DNA of 64,000 nucleotides from Leifsonia sp. SCN 70-46 (GCA_001725325.1 MEFY01000002.1:1057559-1121558); one strand, 5' to 3'; shown: positions 32,373 through 41,404, counted from the first letter of the stretch. Numbers and translations: made by a program. Notes: generated by a model not told the origin, from the letters alone.

Positions 32373-32400
32373 CAGTGGGAGGCCCCCGGGCCTCCCGCTG
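32373..32400 (+). terminator. Hairpin terminator/attenuator between fliC and fliD
   Basis: CAGTGGGAGGCC (373-384) pairs with GGCCTCCCGCTG (389-400), 12 pairs with one G-U, around a four-base loop. There is no U-run. It lies 50 nt after the flagellin stop and 46 nt before fliD, so fliD-fliS probably depend on partial read-through or a separate promoter I cannot see. Confidence 0.7.
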
Positions 32401-32445
32401 TCACCCCGGGGCGGTGGGCAGTCGCACACACCGGGAAGGAGAACC

Positions 32446-33834
32446 ATGGGATCGATGGCGATCGACGGCCTCATCAGCGGCCTCAAGACCACGGACCTCA
32501 TCAACCAGCTCATGGCGGTCGAGGCCGCCCCGCAGGATCTCCTCAAGACCAAGGTCACCTCGACCCAGTCGCTCCTCACCGCCTACCAGAGCCTCAACAC
32601 GTCGGTCTCCTCGCTCGCGTCGTACGCGAAGAACAGCGCGAAGCCGACAGCCCTCGACCTCTTCACCGCGACGGCGAGCGCGCCGAGCGTGAGCGTCACC
32701 GCCGGCACGGGCGCGGCCCCCGGCCAGCTCGACCTCTCCGTCACCTCCATCGCCAAGGCCCAGGTCTCCGTGACCGCCGCGATGTCCGAGTGGCCCGACA
32801 GCCCCGCGACCTTCACGATCGTCAAGGCCGACGGGTCGAAGGTCGAGATCACCGCGAACTCCACGTCGATGTCCGACATCGCCGACGCCATCTCCGCGTC
32901 GACGGCGGGCGTCAAGGCCGCGCGCGTCTCCGCCGGCAAGGACGGCACGACCGACCTCTTCCGCCTGCAGCTCACCTCGGCCGCCACGGGCGCCGACGGC
33001 GCGTTCCAGGTGTTCCGCGGCACGGCCGCCGATGTCACGGCGGGCACCGCCACCAACGTCCTCGCCGCCACGGGTGCCGCGACGGTCACGGCCGCGAGCG
33101 ACGCCTCGGTGACCCTGTGGGCGGGCACCCCCGCCGAGCAGGTCATCACGTCGTCGACGAACTCGTTCGCCGACATCCTGCCGGGCGTCACCATCAACGT
33201 CACCAAGGTCGAGGCCTCGCCCGTGTCGGTGACGGTCGCCAAGGATTCGGCCGCGCTCGGCAAGCTCGCCGAGAACCTCGTCGCCAACCTCACGTCGGTC
33301 TTCAACCTCATCGACAGCAAGTCGACGGTCACGAAGGGCACCGACTCGACGGGCAAGCCCACGGTCACCGCGGGCGTCTTCATCGGCAACAGCACCGTGC
33401 GCGAAGTGACCGACCGCATCATGTCCGCGGCGACCTCGCCCGTCGACGGCAGGTCGCCCTCGGAGATCGGCATCTCGATCACGAAGGACGGCGGCGTCAG
33501 CTACGACTCGGCCAAGTTCCAGGCCGCGCTCGCGAAGGACCCCGAGGGCACCCTCGCGATGTTCCAGAAGGTCTCGGCGCGCATCGGCGACGCCGCCGAC
33601 TCGGTCTCCGACCAGTACAACGGCACGATCACCCAGGTCATCACGGGACAGAAGTCGTCGCTCACGTCGCTCAACGACCAGATCTCGAGCTGGGACGTGC
33701 GCCTCGCCGCCCAGCGCGCGGGGCTCGAGCGCACCTACTCGGCGCTCGAGGTCTCGCTCAGCAACCTCCAAGCACAGTCGAGCTGGCTCACCTCCCAGCT
33801 CGCCGGCCTCTCCTCGGGAAGCAGCAGCTCATGA
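32446..33834 (+). CDS. fliD: Flagellar filament cap FliD/HAP2
   Basis: A 462-residue protein; the ATG follows GGGAAGGAGAACC. The N-terminus is a classical FliD signature (MAIDGLISGLKTTDLINQLM). The middle is beta-rich, Ser/Thr/Ala-heavy and carries the FliD core domains. The C-terminus has the coiled helices with SSLTSLNDQISSWDVRLAAQ leading to a Ser-rich end. FliD caps the filament and helps flagellin polymerise. It overlaps fliS by ATGA, so cap and flagellin chaperone are translated together. Confidence 0.96.
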   Translation: MGSMAIDGLISGLKTTDLINQLMAVEAAPQDLLKTKVTSTQSLLTAYQSLNTSVSSLASYAKNSAKPTALDLFTATASAPSVSVTAGTGAAPGQLDLSVTSIAKAQVSVTAAMSEWPDSPATFTIVKADGSKVEITANSTSMSDIADAISASTAGVKAARVSAGKDGTTDLFRLQLTSAATGADGAFQVFRGTAADVTAGTATNVLAATGAATVTAASDASVTLWAGTPAEQVITSSTNSFADILPGVTINVTKVEASPVSVTVAKDSAALGKLAENLVANLTSVFNLIDSKSTVTKGTDSTGKPTVTAGVFIGNSTVREVTDRIMSAATSPVDGRSPSEIGISITKDGGVSYDSAKFQAALAKDPEGTLAMFQKVSARIGDAADSVSDQYNGTITQVITGQKSSLTSLNDQISSWDVRLAAQRAGLERTYSALEVSLSNLQAQSSWLTSQLAGLSSGSSSS

Positions 33835-34271
33835 CCATGACACAGGATCCGCGCCTCGCGCGGGCGCAGTACAACCAGGACGCCATCCTCTCGGCGTCGC
33901 CGAACCGCCTCCTCACGATGCTGTTCGACAGGCTCATGCTCGACCTGCAGCGCGCGGAGGCCGCGCAGTCGGAGCAGGACTGGAACCGCGCGTCGGGCCA
34001 CCTCATCCACGCGCAGGACATCGTCGCCGAGCTCGCCGGCACGCTCGACGTCGAGCGCTGGGACGGGGGCCAGAACCTCCTCGCCATCTACCTCTTCTCG
34101 TCGACGAAGCTCGTGAGCGCCAACGTCGAGCACTCGGTCGAGCGCACGCGCGAGGTCATCACGATCATGGAGCCCCTGCGCCAGACCTGGCACGAGGCGG
34201 CGGCGATCGTCGCCCAGCAGCAGGCCGCGCAGCACGGCGGAGCCGGCACGGGAGAGCTCGGCTTTGCCTGA
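33831..34271 (+). CDS. fliS: Flagellin export chaperone FliS
   Basis: A 146-residue helical protein starting at the ATG that overlaps the fliD stop. Conserved FliS elements are the early Tyr in RAQYNQDAILSASPNRLLTML, FDRLMLDLQRAE and the helical segment VSANVEHSVERTREVITIMEPL before a Gln/Ala-rich tail. FliS binds the flagellin C-terminus and prevents premature polymerisation. The next gene starts inside its end. Confidence 0.94.
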   Translation: MTMTQDPRLARAQYNQDAILSASPNRLLTMLFDRLMLDLQRAEAAQSEQDWNRASGHLIHAQDIVAELAGTLDVERWDGGQNLLAIYLFSSTKLVSANVEHSVERTREVITIMEPLRQTWHEAAAIVAQQQAAQHGGAGTGELGFA

Positions 34272-34581
34272 TCGCGAGGAGATCAACGCCTCGTGGCGGC
34301 TGATCCTGGGCGAGCTCGAGGGCGATCTGGCCCGCCTGAAGTCGGGCGAGGTGCTCGAGCACGGCGGCCGCATCGCGTCGGCCGACTGGTCGCCGCCCAC
34401 CATCGTGGGACCGCTGCCCGACGAGTACGCGCACACTGTGCGCGAGCTCATCGAGCAGCAGCGCATCGCGCTCGAGGAGCTCGAGGAGGCACGCCGTCGC
34501 ACGGGGGAGCACCTCGCCGCCGTGAAGGCCGCGGAGCCCGCCCGGGGGCACATTTCCGCATACCTCGACGTCGAAGGTTAA
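34264..34581 (+). CDS. Small FliT-position protein (putative flagellar chaperone)
   Basis: A 105-residue protein from a TTG at 34264, eight bases inside fliS, with GGGAGAG upstream. The first two thirds alternate short helices with a Pro-rich turn (ADWSPPTIVGPLPDEY). The last part is a strong amphipathic helix (ELIEQQRIALEELEEARRRTG). Position directly after fliS is where fliT is normally found, and size fits, but sequence alone does not prove it. The protein is soluble with no cysteines. It closes the fliD-fliS unit. Confidence 0.65.
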   Translation: MPDREEINASWRLILGELEGDLARLKSGEVLEHGGRIASADWSPPTIVGPLPDEYAHTVRELIEQQRIALEELEEARRRTGEHLAAVKAAEPARGHISAYLDVEG

Positions 34582-34612
34582 ACCACCAGCCGAAGCGTTT
34601 TTACCGAAACTG

Positions 34613-34639
34613 CTAACGCGGCTGTCGAAACCGCCGATA
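34613..34639 (+). promoter_or_regulatory. Flagellar sigma promoter of the flgB operon
   Basis: CTAA (34613-34616), 17 nt, CCGATA (34634-34639). The surrounding AACTGCTAACGCGG is identical to that before fliM. Start near 34647, leader about 70 nt. Confidence 0.75.
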
Positions 34640-34717
34640 GGTACAACAGAGCACGGATAGCTCACCATCGTCGGCCACGGATCGGCCATCCACTTCCTTT
34701 CTGGGACGGATGAAGCC

Positions 34718-35059
34718 GTGTTCGATTCGGTCACCTTCAACGCACTCTCGAGTGCCCTTGACGGTCTCGCCGCGCGCCAGCGCGCGATCGCGAACAACGT
34801 CGCCAACGTGAACACCCCCGGCTACCACGCACAGCGCGTGAGCTTCGAGGATGCCCTGGCCGAGTCGGTCAAGCAGGGCAGCGGTGTCACGGCCCCCACG
34901 ACCAAGAAGTCGCTCGACCCGACGCGCATCGACGGCAACAACGTCAACCTCGACACCGAGACCCTGTCGAACATCGACACCGTGCTGCGCTTCCAGTTCG
35001 CGTCGAACGCGACGAGCACGCAGTTCAGCTACGTGCGCGCGGCGATCGGGGGCAACTGA
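34718..35059 (+). CDS. flgB: Flagellar proximal rod protein FlgB
   Basis: A 113-residue rod protein from a GTG with GGGACGGA upstream. It has the rod-family N-terminus (LSSALDGLAARQRAIANNVAN followed by VNTPGYHAQRVSFEDALAE) and a short C-terminal helix. It forms the proximal rod with FlgC and FliE. First gene of a long coupled operon running at least to fliK; its ATG/TGA overlap with flgC is one base. Confidence 0.95.
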   Translation: MFDSVTFNALSSALDGLAARQRAIANNVANVNTPGYHAQRVSFEDALAESVKQGSGVTAPTTKKSLDPTRIDGNNVNLDTETLSNIDTVLRFQFASNATSTQFSYVRAAIGGN

Positions 35060-35451
35060 TGGCCACGGACGCCATCGCCATCGCGGGCACGGCCCTCACC
35101 GTGCACCGCAAGTGGCTCGACGCGATCTCCGACAACATCGCCAACGTCAACACCGTGCGCTCGACGAACGAGGAGGCCTTCAAGGCCCACTACGTCATCG
35201 CGCGCGCGGGCGAGGGCACGACGGGCGTCTACGTCGAGGGCGGCGCGTACTCGAGCTCGGAGGGCCGCATGGTCTACGAACCCGACCACCCGCTCGCCGA
35301 CGAGAAGGGCTACGTGCGCTACCCCGACATCGACCTCGGCCAGCAGATGGGCCAGCTCATCATGGCCCAGCGCGGCTACGAGGCGAACGCCGCCGTGGTC
35401 GACCGCGCGAAGACCACGTACGAGGCAGCAATCCAGATCGGCAGGAACTGA
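35059..35451 (+). CDS. flgC: Flagellar proximal rod protein FlgC
   Basis: A 130-residue rod protein with an N-terminal TALTVHRKWLDAISDNIANVN motif and the C-terminal QLIMAQRGYEANAAVVDRAKT motif shared by rod and hook proteins. The middle segment VYEPDHPLADEKGYVRYPDID is diagnostic for FlgC. Start and stop overlap both neighbours (TGATG). Confidence 0.97.
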   Translation: MATDAIAIAGTALTVHRKWLDAISDNIANVNTVRSTNEEAFKAHYVIARAGEGTTGVYVEGGAYSSSEGRMVYEPDHPLADEKGYVRYPDIDLGQQMGQLIMAQRGYEANAAVVDRAKTTYEAAIQIGRN

Positions 35452-35759
35452 TGGTCGTCCCCCTCTCGGCGGTCACGCCCGTCGCGCCCACGAGCTACCT
35501 CGACACGACCATGCAGACGGCGGGCGTCTCCACGAGCGGTTCCGACTTCGGCGCGACCCTCGCGGGCGCCGTCGACAACCTGCAGCAGCTGCAGTCCACC
35601 TCCAACGACCTCGCCGTCAAGGCCGTCACGGGCGACCTCAACGACATCCACCAGGCCACCATCGCCGCGACGCGCGCGCAGGTGACCATGGAGGTCGTCG
35701 CGGCCGTGCGCAACAAGGGCATCGAGGCCTTCAACGACATCATGAGGATGCAGGCCTGA
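35451..35759 (+). CDS. fliE: Flagellar MS-ring/rod adaptor FliE
   Basis: A 102-residue protein from the ATG overlapping flgC. It has a disordered N-terminus and a helical C-terminus with LNDIHQATIAATRAQVTMEVV and NKGIEAFNDIMRMQA, the FliE signature. FliE joins the rod to the MS ring. It overlaps fliF by one base. Confidence 0.95.
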   Translation: MVVPLSAVTPVAPTSYLDTTMQTAGVSTSGSDFGATLAGAVDNLQQLQSTSNDLAVKAVTGDLNDIHQATIAATRAQVTMEVVAAVRNKGIEAFNDIMRMQA

Positions 35760-37405
35760 TGCCCAAGGAAGTCAGCGCGGCGTTCGGCAGGATCACCCAC
35801 GCCCTGCGCGAGTTCACCGTCGCGCAGCGCACCATCGCGATCATCGGCGTCGCCGTGCTCGTCGTGGGGGCCGTCGCCCTCGGCGCGTGGTTCACGCGCT
35901 CGCAGTACTCGCCCCTGTTCTCGGGCCTCAACGGCTCCGACGCGAGCGCGATCGTCGACCAGCTCGACGCCGACGGCGTGCCGTACCAGCTCACCGACGG
36001 CGGCCAGACGATCCTCGTGCCCGACACCGCCGTCAACTCCGCGCGCCTCAAGGCCGCGGCCGCGGGCCTGCCGAGCCTCGACAACGGCGGCTACGCGCTG
36101 CTCGACGCCATGGGCGTCACGGCGTCGGAGTTCCAGCAGGACGTCACCTACAAGCGCGCGATCGAGGGCGAGCTCGCGTCGACGATCGAGTCGATCAAGG
36201 GCGTGCGCACGGCGTCGGTCAAGCTCGCGATCCCCGAGAAGTCGGTGTTCGTCTCCGAGAAGCAGGACCCGACCGCCTCCGTCTTCGTCGACACCGAGGC
36301 CGGCGTGAACCTCAGCACCGACCAGGTGCAGGCGATCACCCACCTCACCGCCGCCTCGGTCGACGGCCTCACCCCCGAGAACGTCTCGGTCGTGTCGGCC
36401 GACGGCACCGTGCTCTCCGCGGTGGGCACGGGCGCGACGGGCAGCACCGACCAGCAGGCGTCCACCTACGAGGACCGCGTGCGGGCCGCCGTGCAGTCGA
36501 TGCTCGACCGCGTCGTGGGCGTGGGCAACGCGACGGTCGCCGTCGCGGCGAGCATGAACCTCAACTCAGGGCAGCGCGTCGAGGAGACCTTCACCGCCCC
36601 CGAGGGCGACCCGTCGCTCACCGAGGACAGCTCGAAGCAGCAGTACACGGGCACGGGCGCGGGAGCCAACGGCACGGGGGTGCTCGGCGCCGACAGCATC
36701 GCCGTGCCGACCGACACGACCACCGGCAGCGGCGACGGCTCGTACACGTCGGAGTCGACGACCAAGACCAACGCCATCAACAAGGTCACGGAGACCACCC
36801 AGATCGCCGCGGGCCAGATCGAGCGCCAGACCGTGTCGGTCGCGGTCGACAAGGATGCGGCCGCCGGCATGACCGCCGCGACGCTCGAGGGCCTCGTGGC
36901 CGCCGCGGCGGGCATCGACGAGGAGCGCGGCGACGCCGTCAAGGTCGAGCTCGTGACCTTCGCGAAGGTGGACAGCGGCACCGCCGCGAGCGCCCTCGAG
37001 GAGGCGCGCGCGTCCGAGCTGCAGTCGAACATCACGAAGATCGTCACCACCGCCGTGCCGTTCGCGGGCGCGATCCTCCTGCTCATCATCCTCATGAGCG
37101 GCATCCGGGCGAGCGCCAAGCGCCGCGCCAAGCAGGCCGACAAGGACCTCGGCGAGATGACGCAGGTGCGCGACTCGGTGGAGGGCGCACAGGCCACGGC
37201 CATCGACTCCGCGGCCGCCGCGGGCCTCCTGCCGCCCACCCAGCCGCTCGTCGCGGGACCCTCGGCGTTCGCCGAGTTCGGCCCCGACCTCGACGAGCCC
37301 GGGGTCGAGCGCATGCGCCAGGAGATCGACAGCCTCGCCGCCGCGAGCCCCGAGCGCATGGCAGAGCACCTCCGCACGCTCATGGACGACCGGAGCCGCG
37401 CGTGA
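35759..37405 (+). CDS. fliF: Flagellar MS-ring protein FliF
   Basis: A 548-residue membrane protein. Transmembrane helix 1 is at about 20-42 and helix 2 at about 430-452 (FAGAILLLIILMSGIR). Between them lie the ring-building modules, with YSPLFSGLNGSDASAIVDQL and the VSVKLAIPEKSVF-type stretch (here ASVKLAIPEKSVF). The C-terminal tail (MRQEIDSLAAASPERMAEHL) is the FliG-binding segment. It forms the base on which rod, C-ring and export gate assemble. Overlaps fliG by four bases. Confidence 0.97.
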   Translation: MPKEVSAAFGRITHALREFTVAQRTIAIIGVAVLVVGAVALGAWFTRSQYSPLFSGLNGSDASAIVDQLDADGVPYQLTDGGQTILVPDTAVNSARLKAAAAGLPSLDNGGYALLDAMGVTASEFQQDVTYKRAIEGELASTIESIKGVRTASVKLAIPEKSVFVSEKQDPTASVFVDTEAGVNLSTDQVQAITHLTAASVDGLTPENVSVVSADGTVLSAVGTGATGSTDQQASTYEDRVRAAVQSMLDRVVGVGNATVAVAASMNLNSGQRVEETFTAPEGDPSLTEDSSKQQYTGTGAGANGTGVLGADSIAVPTDTTTGSGDGSYTSESTTKTNAINKVTETTQIAAGQIERQTVSVAVDKDAAAGMTAATLEGLVAAAAGIDEERGDAVKVELVTFAKVDSGTAASALEEARASELQSNITKIVTTAVPFAGAILLLIILMSGIRASAKRRAKQADKDLGEMTQVRDSVEGAQATAIDSAAAAGLLPPTQPLVAGPSAFAEFGPDLDEPGVERMRQEIDSLAAASPERMAEHLRTLMDDRSRA

Positions 37406-38439
37406 CGTCGACCATGACGGGCATGGAGACCGCGGCGCTCGTCATCATGCAGATGTCGCCGGCCCACGCGGCCCAGGTGCTACGCCAGTTCAGCGAGGAG
37501 GAGGCCGAGGAGATCGCGGCCGAGATCATCCGACTGCGCAAGGTCGAGGACGGCCATGCGGAGGCGGCGATCACCGAGTTCCACGCCCGTACCCGAAGCG
37601 GGCGCGCGGACACGCGGGGCGGTCGCGACGCGGCCGCCTCGCTGCTCGAGACGGCGTTCGGCGAGGAGCGCGCGGCGGGCCTGCTCGACCGCGCGGTCTC
37701 CACCGCCGGGGGCCACTCCTTCGAGTTCATGGACAACGTCGACCCCTCGAACGTCTCCCGTGTGCTCGACGGAGAGGCTCCCGGCACCATCGCGCTCGTG
37801 CTCGCCCACCTGCGCCCCGAGGTCGCGTCGCACGTGCTGGGGGCCTTCGGCACGAGCATCCGCGCCGACATCGCCCAGGCGCTCGCGACGATGGGGACGC
37901 CGAACCCCGAGATCGTCGAGATCGTCGCCGAGACCCTGCGCCAGCGCATCCGCTCTGCCGTCGCACCCGCGGACTCGACGGAGGTGACGGGCGGCGTGCA
38001 GCCCCTCGTCGACATCGTCAAGCGCTCGGATGTCGCGGCGGAGTACGAGCTGCTCGAGGAGCTCGAGAAGCGCGACCCGGCGCTCGCCGAGGAGATGCGC
38101 TCGCGCATGCTCAACTTCGGCGACATCGTGAAGTTCGAGGATCGCGACGTGCAGCAGATCATCCGCGGCCTCGACGCGAGCGCGCTCGCGACGGCGCTGC
38201 ACGGTGCGGACGAGGTCATCGCCGAGCTCGTGCGCGCCAACATGTCGGAGCGCAACCGCGAGTTGCTCGACGACGAGATCACACTGCTCACGAAGGTGCG
38301 CAAGACCGCGGTCGTCGAGGCGCGCGCCGAGATCGTCAAGCAGATGCGCGAGCTCGAGTCGACGGGCGCCATCGCGGTCAAGGAGGAGGGCGACGGCGCC
38401 TCCGACGACGATGAGGACGAGGCGGGCGATGTCGCCTGA
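37402..38439 (+). CDS. fliG: Flagellar motor switch protein FliG
   Basis: A 345-residue protein from the GTG overlapping fliF. It has three helical domains: N-terminal (TAALVIMQMSPAHAAQVLRQF), middle (HLRPEVASHVLGAF in the EHPQ-motif region) and C-terminal (EMRSRMLNFGDIVKFEDRDVQ, then LDASALATAL). The charged residues of the C-terminal helix that contact MotA are represented in the RSRMLNFGD and KFEDRD segments. It transmits torque and sets rotation direction in the C-ring. Confidence 0.97.
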   Translation: MTSTMTGMETAALVIMQMSPAHAAQVLRQFSEEEAEEIAAEIIRLRKVEDGHAEAAITEFHARTRSGRADTRGGRDAAASLLETAFGEERAAGLLDRAVSTAGGHSFEFMDNVDPSNVSRVLDGEAPGTIALVLAHLRPEVASHVLGAFGTSIRADIAQALATMGTPNPEIVEIVAETLRQRIRSAVAPADSTEVTGGVQPLVDIVKRSDVAAEYELLEELEKRDPALAEEMRSRMLNFGDIVKFEDRDVQQIIRGLDASALATALHGADEVIAELVRANMSERNRELLDDEITLLTKVRKTAVVEARAEIVKQMRELESTGAIAVKEEGDGASDDDEDEAGDVA

Positions 38440-39034
38440 GCCCGCCTTCGCACCCCTGAGCTTCCCAGCGCTGCCGGGACAGGCCGACAGCGCCGCCGTC
38501 GAGCGCGAGAGCATCCGCGGCCACGCTGCGGGCTATGCGGCGGGGCGCAGGCAGGCGGACGCCGAGATCGCCGAGCTGCGCGAGTCGCTGCGGGCCGAGG
38601 CCGCGCACGTGCGCTCGGCTGCGCGCGCCGAGATCCAGGCCGCCCTCGACGCGCTCGACCGCGCCGCCGCGGAGTTCCGGTCGCGGCAGATCCCCGCGCT
38701 GCTCTCCGTCGACGCGTCGATCGCGGCCGCCGCCCTCGAGCTCGCCGAGACGATAGTGGGCCGCGAGCTCGCCACGGGCGAGGGCTCGGCGCGAGCGGCG
38801 CTCGAGCGGGCATCCCTCGAGCCCATCCCGGCGGGCAGCACCGTGCGGCTCAACCCCCAGGACATCGCGGTCATCGTCGCCGACGGCGCGCCGTCGGCGG
38901 GCCTCGAGCTCGTGCCCGACTTCTCGCTCGAGCGGGGTGACGCCGTCGTCGACCTCGCGCACGGCACGCTCGACGCGCGCGTCTCCGCGTCCCTGCAGCG
39001 CGCGCGGACCGCCCTCGCGGAGGGTGCGGCATGA
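38429..39034 (+). CDS. fliH: Flagellar export stator FliH
   Basis: A 201-residue protein from the ATG overlapping fliG by 11 bases. It has the FliH pattern of a glycine-spaced helix (IRGHAAGYAAGRRQADAEIAE), a long coiled coil and a C-terminal globular part with LELAETIVGRELATGEG and VRLNPQDIAVIVADG. FliH is the peripheral stalk that holds the FliI ATPase at the export gate; fliI follows directly by ATGA. Confidence 0.93.
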   Translation: MSPEPAFAPLSFPALPGQADSAAVERESIRGHAAGYAAGRRQADAEIAELRESLRAEAAHVRSAARAEIQAALDALDRAAAEFRSRQIPALLSVDASIAAAALELAETIVGRELATGEGSARAALERASLEPIPAGSTVRLNPQDIAVIVADGAPSAGLELVPDFSLERGDAVVDLAHGTLDARVSASLQRARTALAEGAA

Positions 39035-40353
39035 CCGAGATCTTCCGCCCCGGCCGCCTCGACGCCATGCTCGAGGCCGCGCGCCCCGAGCGCGTCGGCT
39101 CGGTCACCTCGGTCGCGGGCCTGCGCATCGACATCCGCGGGCTCGAGGCGAGCATCGGCGACGTCGTCGTCATCGGGGAGACCGCGCGCGCCGAGGTCGT
39201 CGCGGTCGCGACGGGCGTGCTCACCGCCATGCTGCTCGACCCGGTCGAGAACCTCGCCTCCGGCACCCCCGTGCGCACGCGCCGAACGAGGATGCTCGTG
39301 CCCACCGGCCGCGGACTGCTCGGCCGCGTGCTCGACGGCATGGGCCGCCCCATCGACGGCAAGGGCCCGCTCGTCGCGGACTCGTGGGTCCCCGTGGACA
39401 ACGACGTGCCCCCCGCGCTCGACCGCGCGCGTATCGACACCCCGCTCTCGCTCGGCGTGCGCGCCCTCGACACCCTCACGACCATGGGCCGCGGCCAGCG
39501 CATGGGGCTCTTCGCGGGCTCGGGCGTGGGCAAGTCGTCGCTCATGTCGATGATCGCCCGGGGCTCGGACGCCGAGCTCTCGGTCATCGCCCTCGTGGGT
39601 GAGCGCGGCCGCGAGGTGCGCGAGTTCCTCGAGGACGACCTGGGCGACGAGGGCCTCGCGCGCTCGGTCGTCGTCGTCTCGACGGCCGACGCCCCGGCGC
39701 TGCTGCGCGTGCGCGCGGCGTTCACGGCCACGCGCATCGCGGAGTCGTTCCGCGACCACGGCTCGCACGTCATGCTCATGATGGACTCCCTCACGCGCGT
39801 GGCCTTCGCGCAGCGCGAGATCGGCCTCTCCGTGGGCGAGCCGCCCGCGACGCGCGGCTACCCGCCGTCGGTGTTCGGCCTGCTCGGGCGCCTGCTCGAG
39901 CGCGCGGGAACCGCCGAGTCCGGCTCCATCACGGGCCTCTACACCGTGCTCGTCGAGGGCGACGACCACAACGAGCCCATCGCCGACGCCGTGCGGTCCA
40001 TCCTCGACGGGCACGTCGTGCTCGACCGCAAGCTCGCGCTCGCCGGGCACTTCCCGGCGATCGACGTGCTCGCGTCGGTGTCGCGTGTGGCGTCGCGTGT
40101 CGCGGCCCCCGAGAACCGCGCCGTCGCGGCATCCCTCAAGAAGGTGCTCGCCGCGCGCCTGAGCGCGCAGGACCTCCTCGACGTGGGCGCGTACCAGCCG
40201 GGGTCCAACCCCCTCGTCGACGCCGCCGTCGACAACCAGGCCGAGATCGCGCGCTTCCTGCAGCAGGACATGCACGACCTCACGCCGCAGGACGAGGCGT
40301 GGGCCCGGCTCACCGCCATCACGCGCGCGTTCGAGAGGGCGGTCGCCGCATGA
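39031..40353 (+). CDS. fliI: Flagellum-specific ATPase FliI
   Basis: A 440-residue F1-beta-like ATPase. Walker A is AGSGVGKSSL (near residue 168), followed by IALVGERGREVREF, which is diagnostic for FliI. Walker B is VMLMMDSLTRVAFAQREI and GEPPATRGYPPSVF follows. It energises and regulates flagellar protein export. Coupled to fliH and fliJ by four-base overlaps. Confidence 0.98.
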   Translation: MTEIFRPGRLDAMLEAARPERVGSVTSVAGLRIDIRGLEASIGDVVVIGETARAEVVAVATGVLTAMLLDPVENLASGTPVRTRRTRMLVPTGRGLLGRVLDGMGRPIDGKGPLVADSWVPVDNDVPPALDRARIDTPLSLGVRALDTLTTMGRGQRMGLFAGSGVGKSSLMSMIARGSDAELSVIALVGERGREVREFLEDDLGDEGLARSVVVVSTADAPALLRVRAAFTATRIAESFRDHGSHVMLMMDSLTRVAFAQREIGLSVGEPPATRGYPPSVFGLLGRLLERAGTAESGSITGLYTVLVEGDDHNEPIADAVRSILDGHVVLDRKLALAGHFPAIDVLASVSRVASRVAAPENRAVAASLKKVLAARLSAQDLLDVGAYQPGSNPLVDAAVDNQAEIARFLQQDMHDLTPQDEAWARLTAITRAFERAVAA

Positions 40354-40787
40354 GCGCCCAGTTCTCGCTCGCGGGCCTCCTGCGACTGCGCAAGCTCGAG
40401 GAGGACCAGCGCGCCGCCGAGCTCAACTCCGCGCGCGACCGCGAGTCGATCGGGCTCGCCCGCTCGCGCCGCGTGCGCCGCGACCTCGCCGAGGGCGCGC
40501 ACGAGGATCCGACCGCGCACGCCTCCCTCGCGTCGATAGCCGCGACGCGCGCGTCGTCGGCGACCATGCTCGAGGAGCTCGCGGAGATCGACCGCGCCAA
40601 CGCGGCCGAGGTCGAGGCGGCCGCGGCCGCGCACTCCGACGCGCACCGCAAGACGCTCGGCCTCGAGAAGCTCGAGGAGCGCTTCGACGAGAAGCAGCGC
40701 GTCGAGGAGCTGCGCCAGGAGCAGCTGCTGCTCGACGACCTGTCGTCGCGCGCGTGGCACGCCGAGCACGGGGAGGAGCGCTCGTGA
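40350..40787 (+). CDS. fliJ: Flagellar export protein FliJ
   Basis: A 145-residue coiled-coil protein from the ATG overlapping fliI; an in-frame extension upstream lies inside fliI and is rejected. It starts FSLAGLLRLRKLEEDQRAAE, as FliJ proteins do, and is Ala/Glu/Arg-rich throughout with two long helices. FliJ acts as the rotor-like stalk inside the FliI ring and escorts chaperones. Assignment rests on this N-terminus and position after fliI. Confidence 0.9.
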   Translation: MSAQFSLAGLLRLRKLEEDQRAAELNSARDRESIGLARSRRVRRDLAEGAHEDPTAHASLASIAATRASSATMLEELAEIDRANAAEVEAAAAAHSDAHRKTLGLEKLEERFDEKQRVEELRQEQLLLDDLSSRAWHAEHGEERS

Positions 40788-41404
40788 CCGTCGACTCCGT
40801 CGCCGGCCTGGCGCGCATCCAGGGCACGTTCGACATCATCGCGCCCGCCGCCAAGAGCACCGACTCCGATGTGTTCGGCAAGCTCATGGCCGCCCTCAAG
40901 GCGCAGGACGCGGCATCCTCGACGACCACCGCCCCGACCGCCACGGGCGACAGCATCGTGAAGTCGGCGGAGACGTACGAGGGAGTCCCCTACGTCTTCG
41001 GCGGCACGAGCCGCGACGGCATCGACTGCACGGGCCTCGTGCAGAAGGCCCTCGGCGATGCCGGGATCCCGGTCGGCCGCAGCATGGACGAGCAGATGAC
41101 CGCGGGCACCGAGGTCGGCAGCCTCGCCGAGGCCAAGCCCGGCGACCTCATCGTGCTCGACGGCGGCGCCCACATCGTCATCTACGCGGGCGACGGCAAC
41201 GTCATCCACGCGCCGTACGAGGGCCGCACGGTCACCGAGCAGAAGGCGTGGTTCGACGACTCCGACATCGTCACCATCCGCCGTGTGGCCCCCGAGGCCG
41301 CGACCACGGCACCCACCTCGGGCGCGACGACGTCGATGTCCGACGCGCTGCAGGCCCTCATCAACGCGCAAGCGGCAATCCTGAGCAGGAGCATCCAGTT
41401 ATGA
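40784..41404 (+). CDS. NlpC/P60 peptidoglycan hydrolase within the flagellar operon
   Basis: A 206-residue protein from the GTG overlapping fliJ. Residues of about 65-170 are an NlpC/P60 cysteine peptidase domain: catalytic Cys in GIDCTGLVQ, His in GGAHIVIYAG and a third polar residue in the VIHAPYEG segment. Such enzymes cut peptide stems of the cell wall. The N-terminus (TVDSVAGLARIQGTFDIIAP) is not a signal peptide, so it is probably exported by the flagellar type III system. Its place between fliJ and fliK, and the absence of another wall hydrolase in the locus, suggest it opens the wall for the rod, the job of FlgJ in proteobacteria. Confidence 0.85.
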   Translation: MTVDSVAGLARIQGTFDIIAPAAKSTDSDVFGKLMAALKAQDAASSTTTAPTATGDSIVKSAETYEGVPYVFGGTSRDGIDCTGLVQKALGDAGIPVGRSMDEQMTAGTEVGSLAEAKPGDLIVLDGGAHIVIYAGDGNVIHAPYEGRTVTEQKAWFDDSDIVTIRRVAPEAATTAPTSGATTSMSDALQALINAQAAILSRSIQL

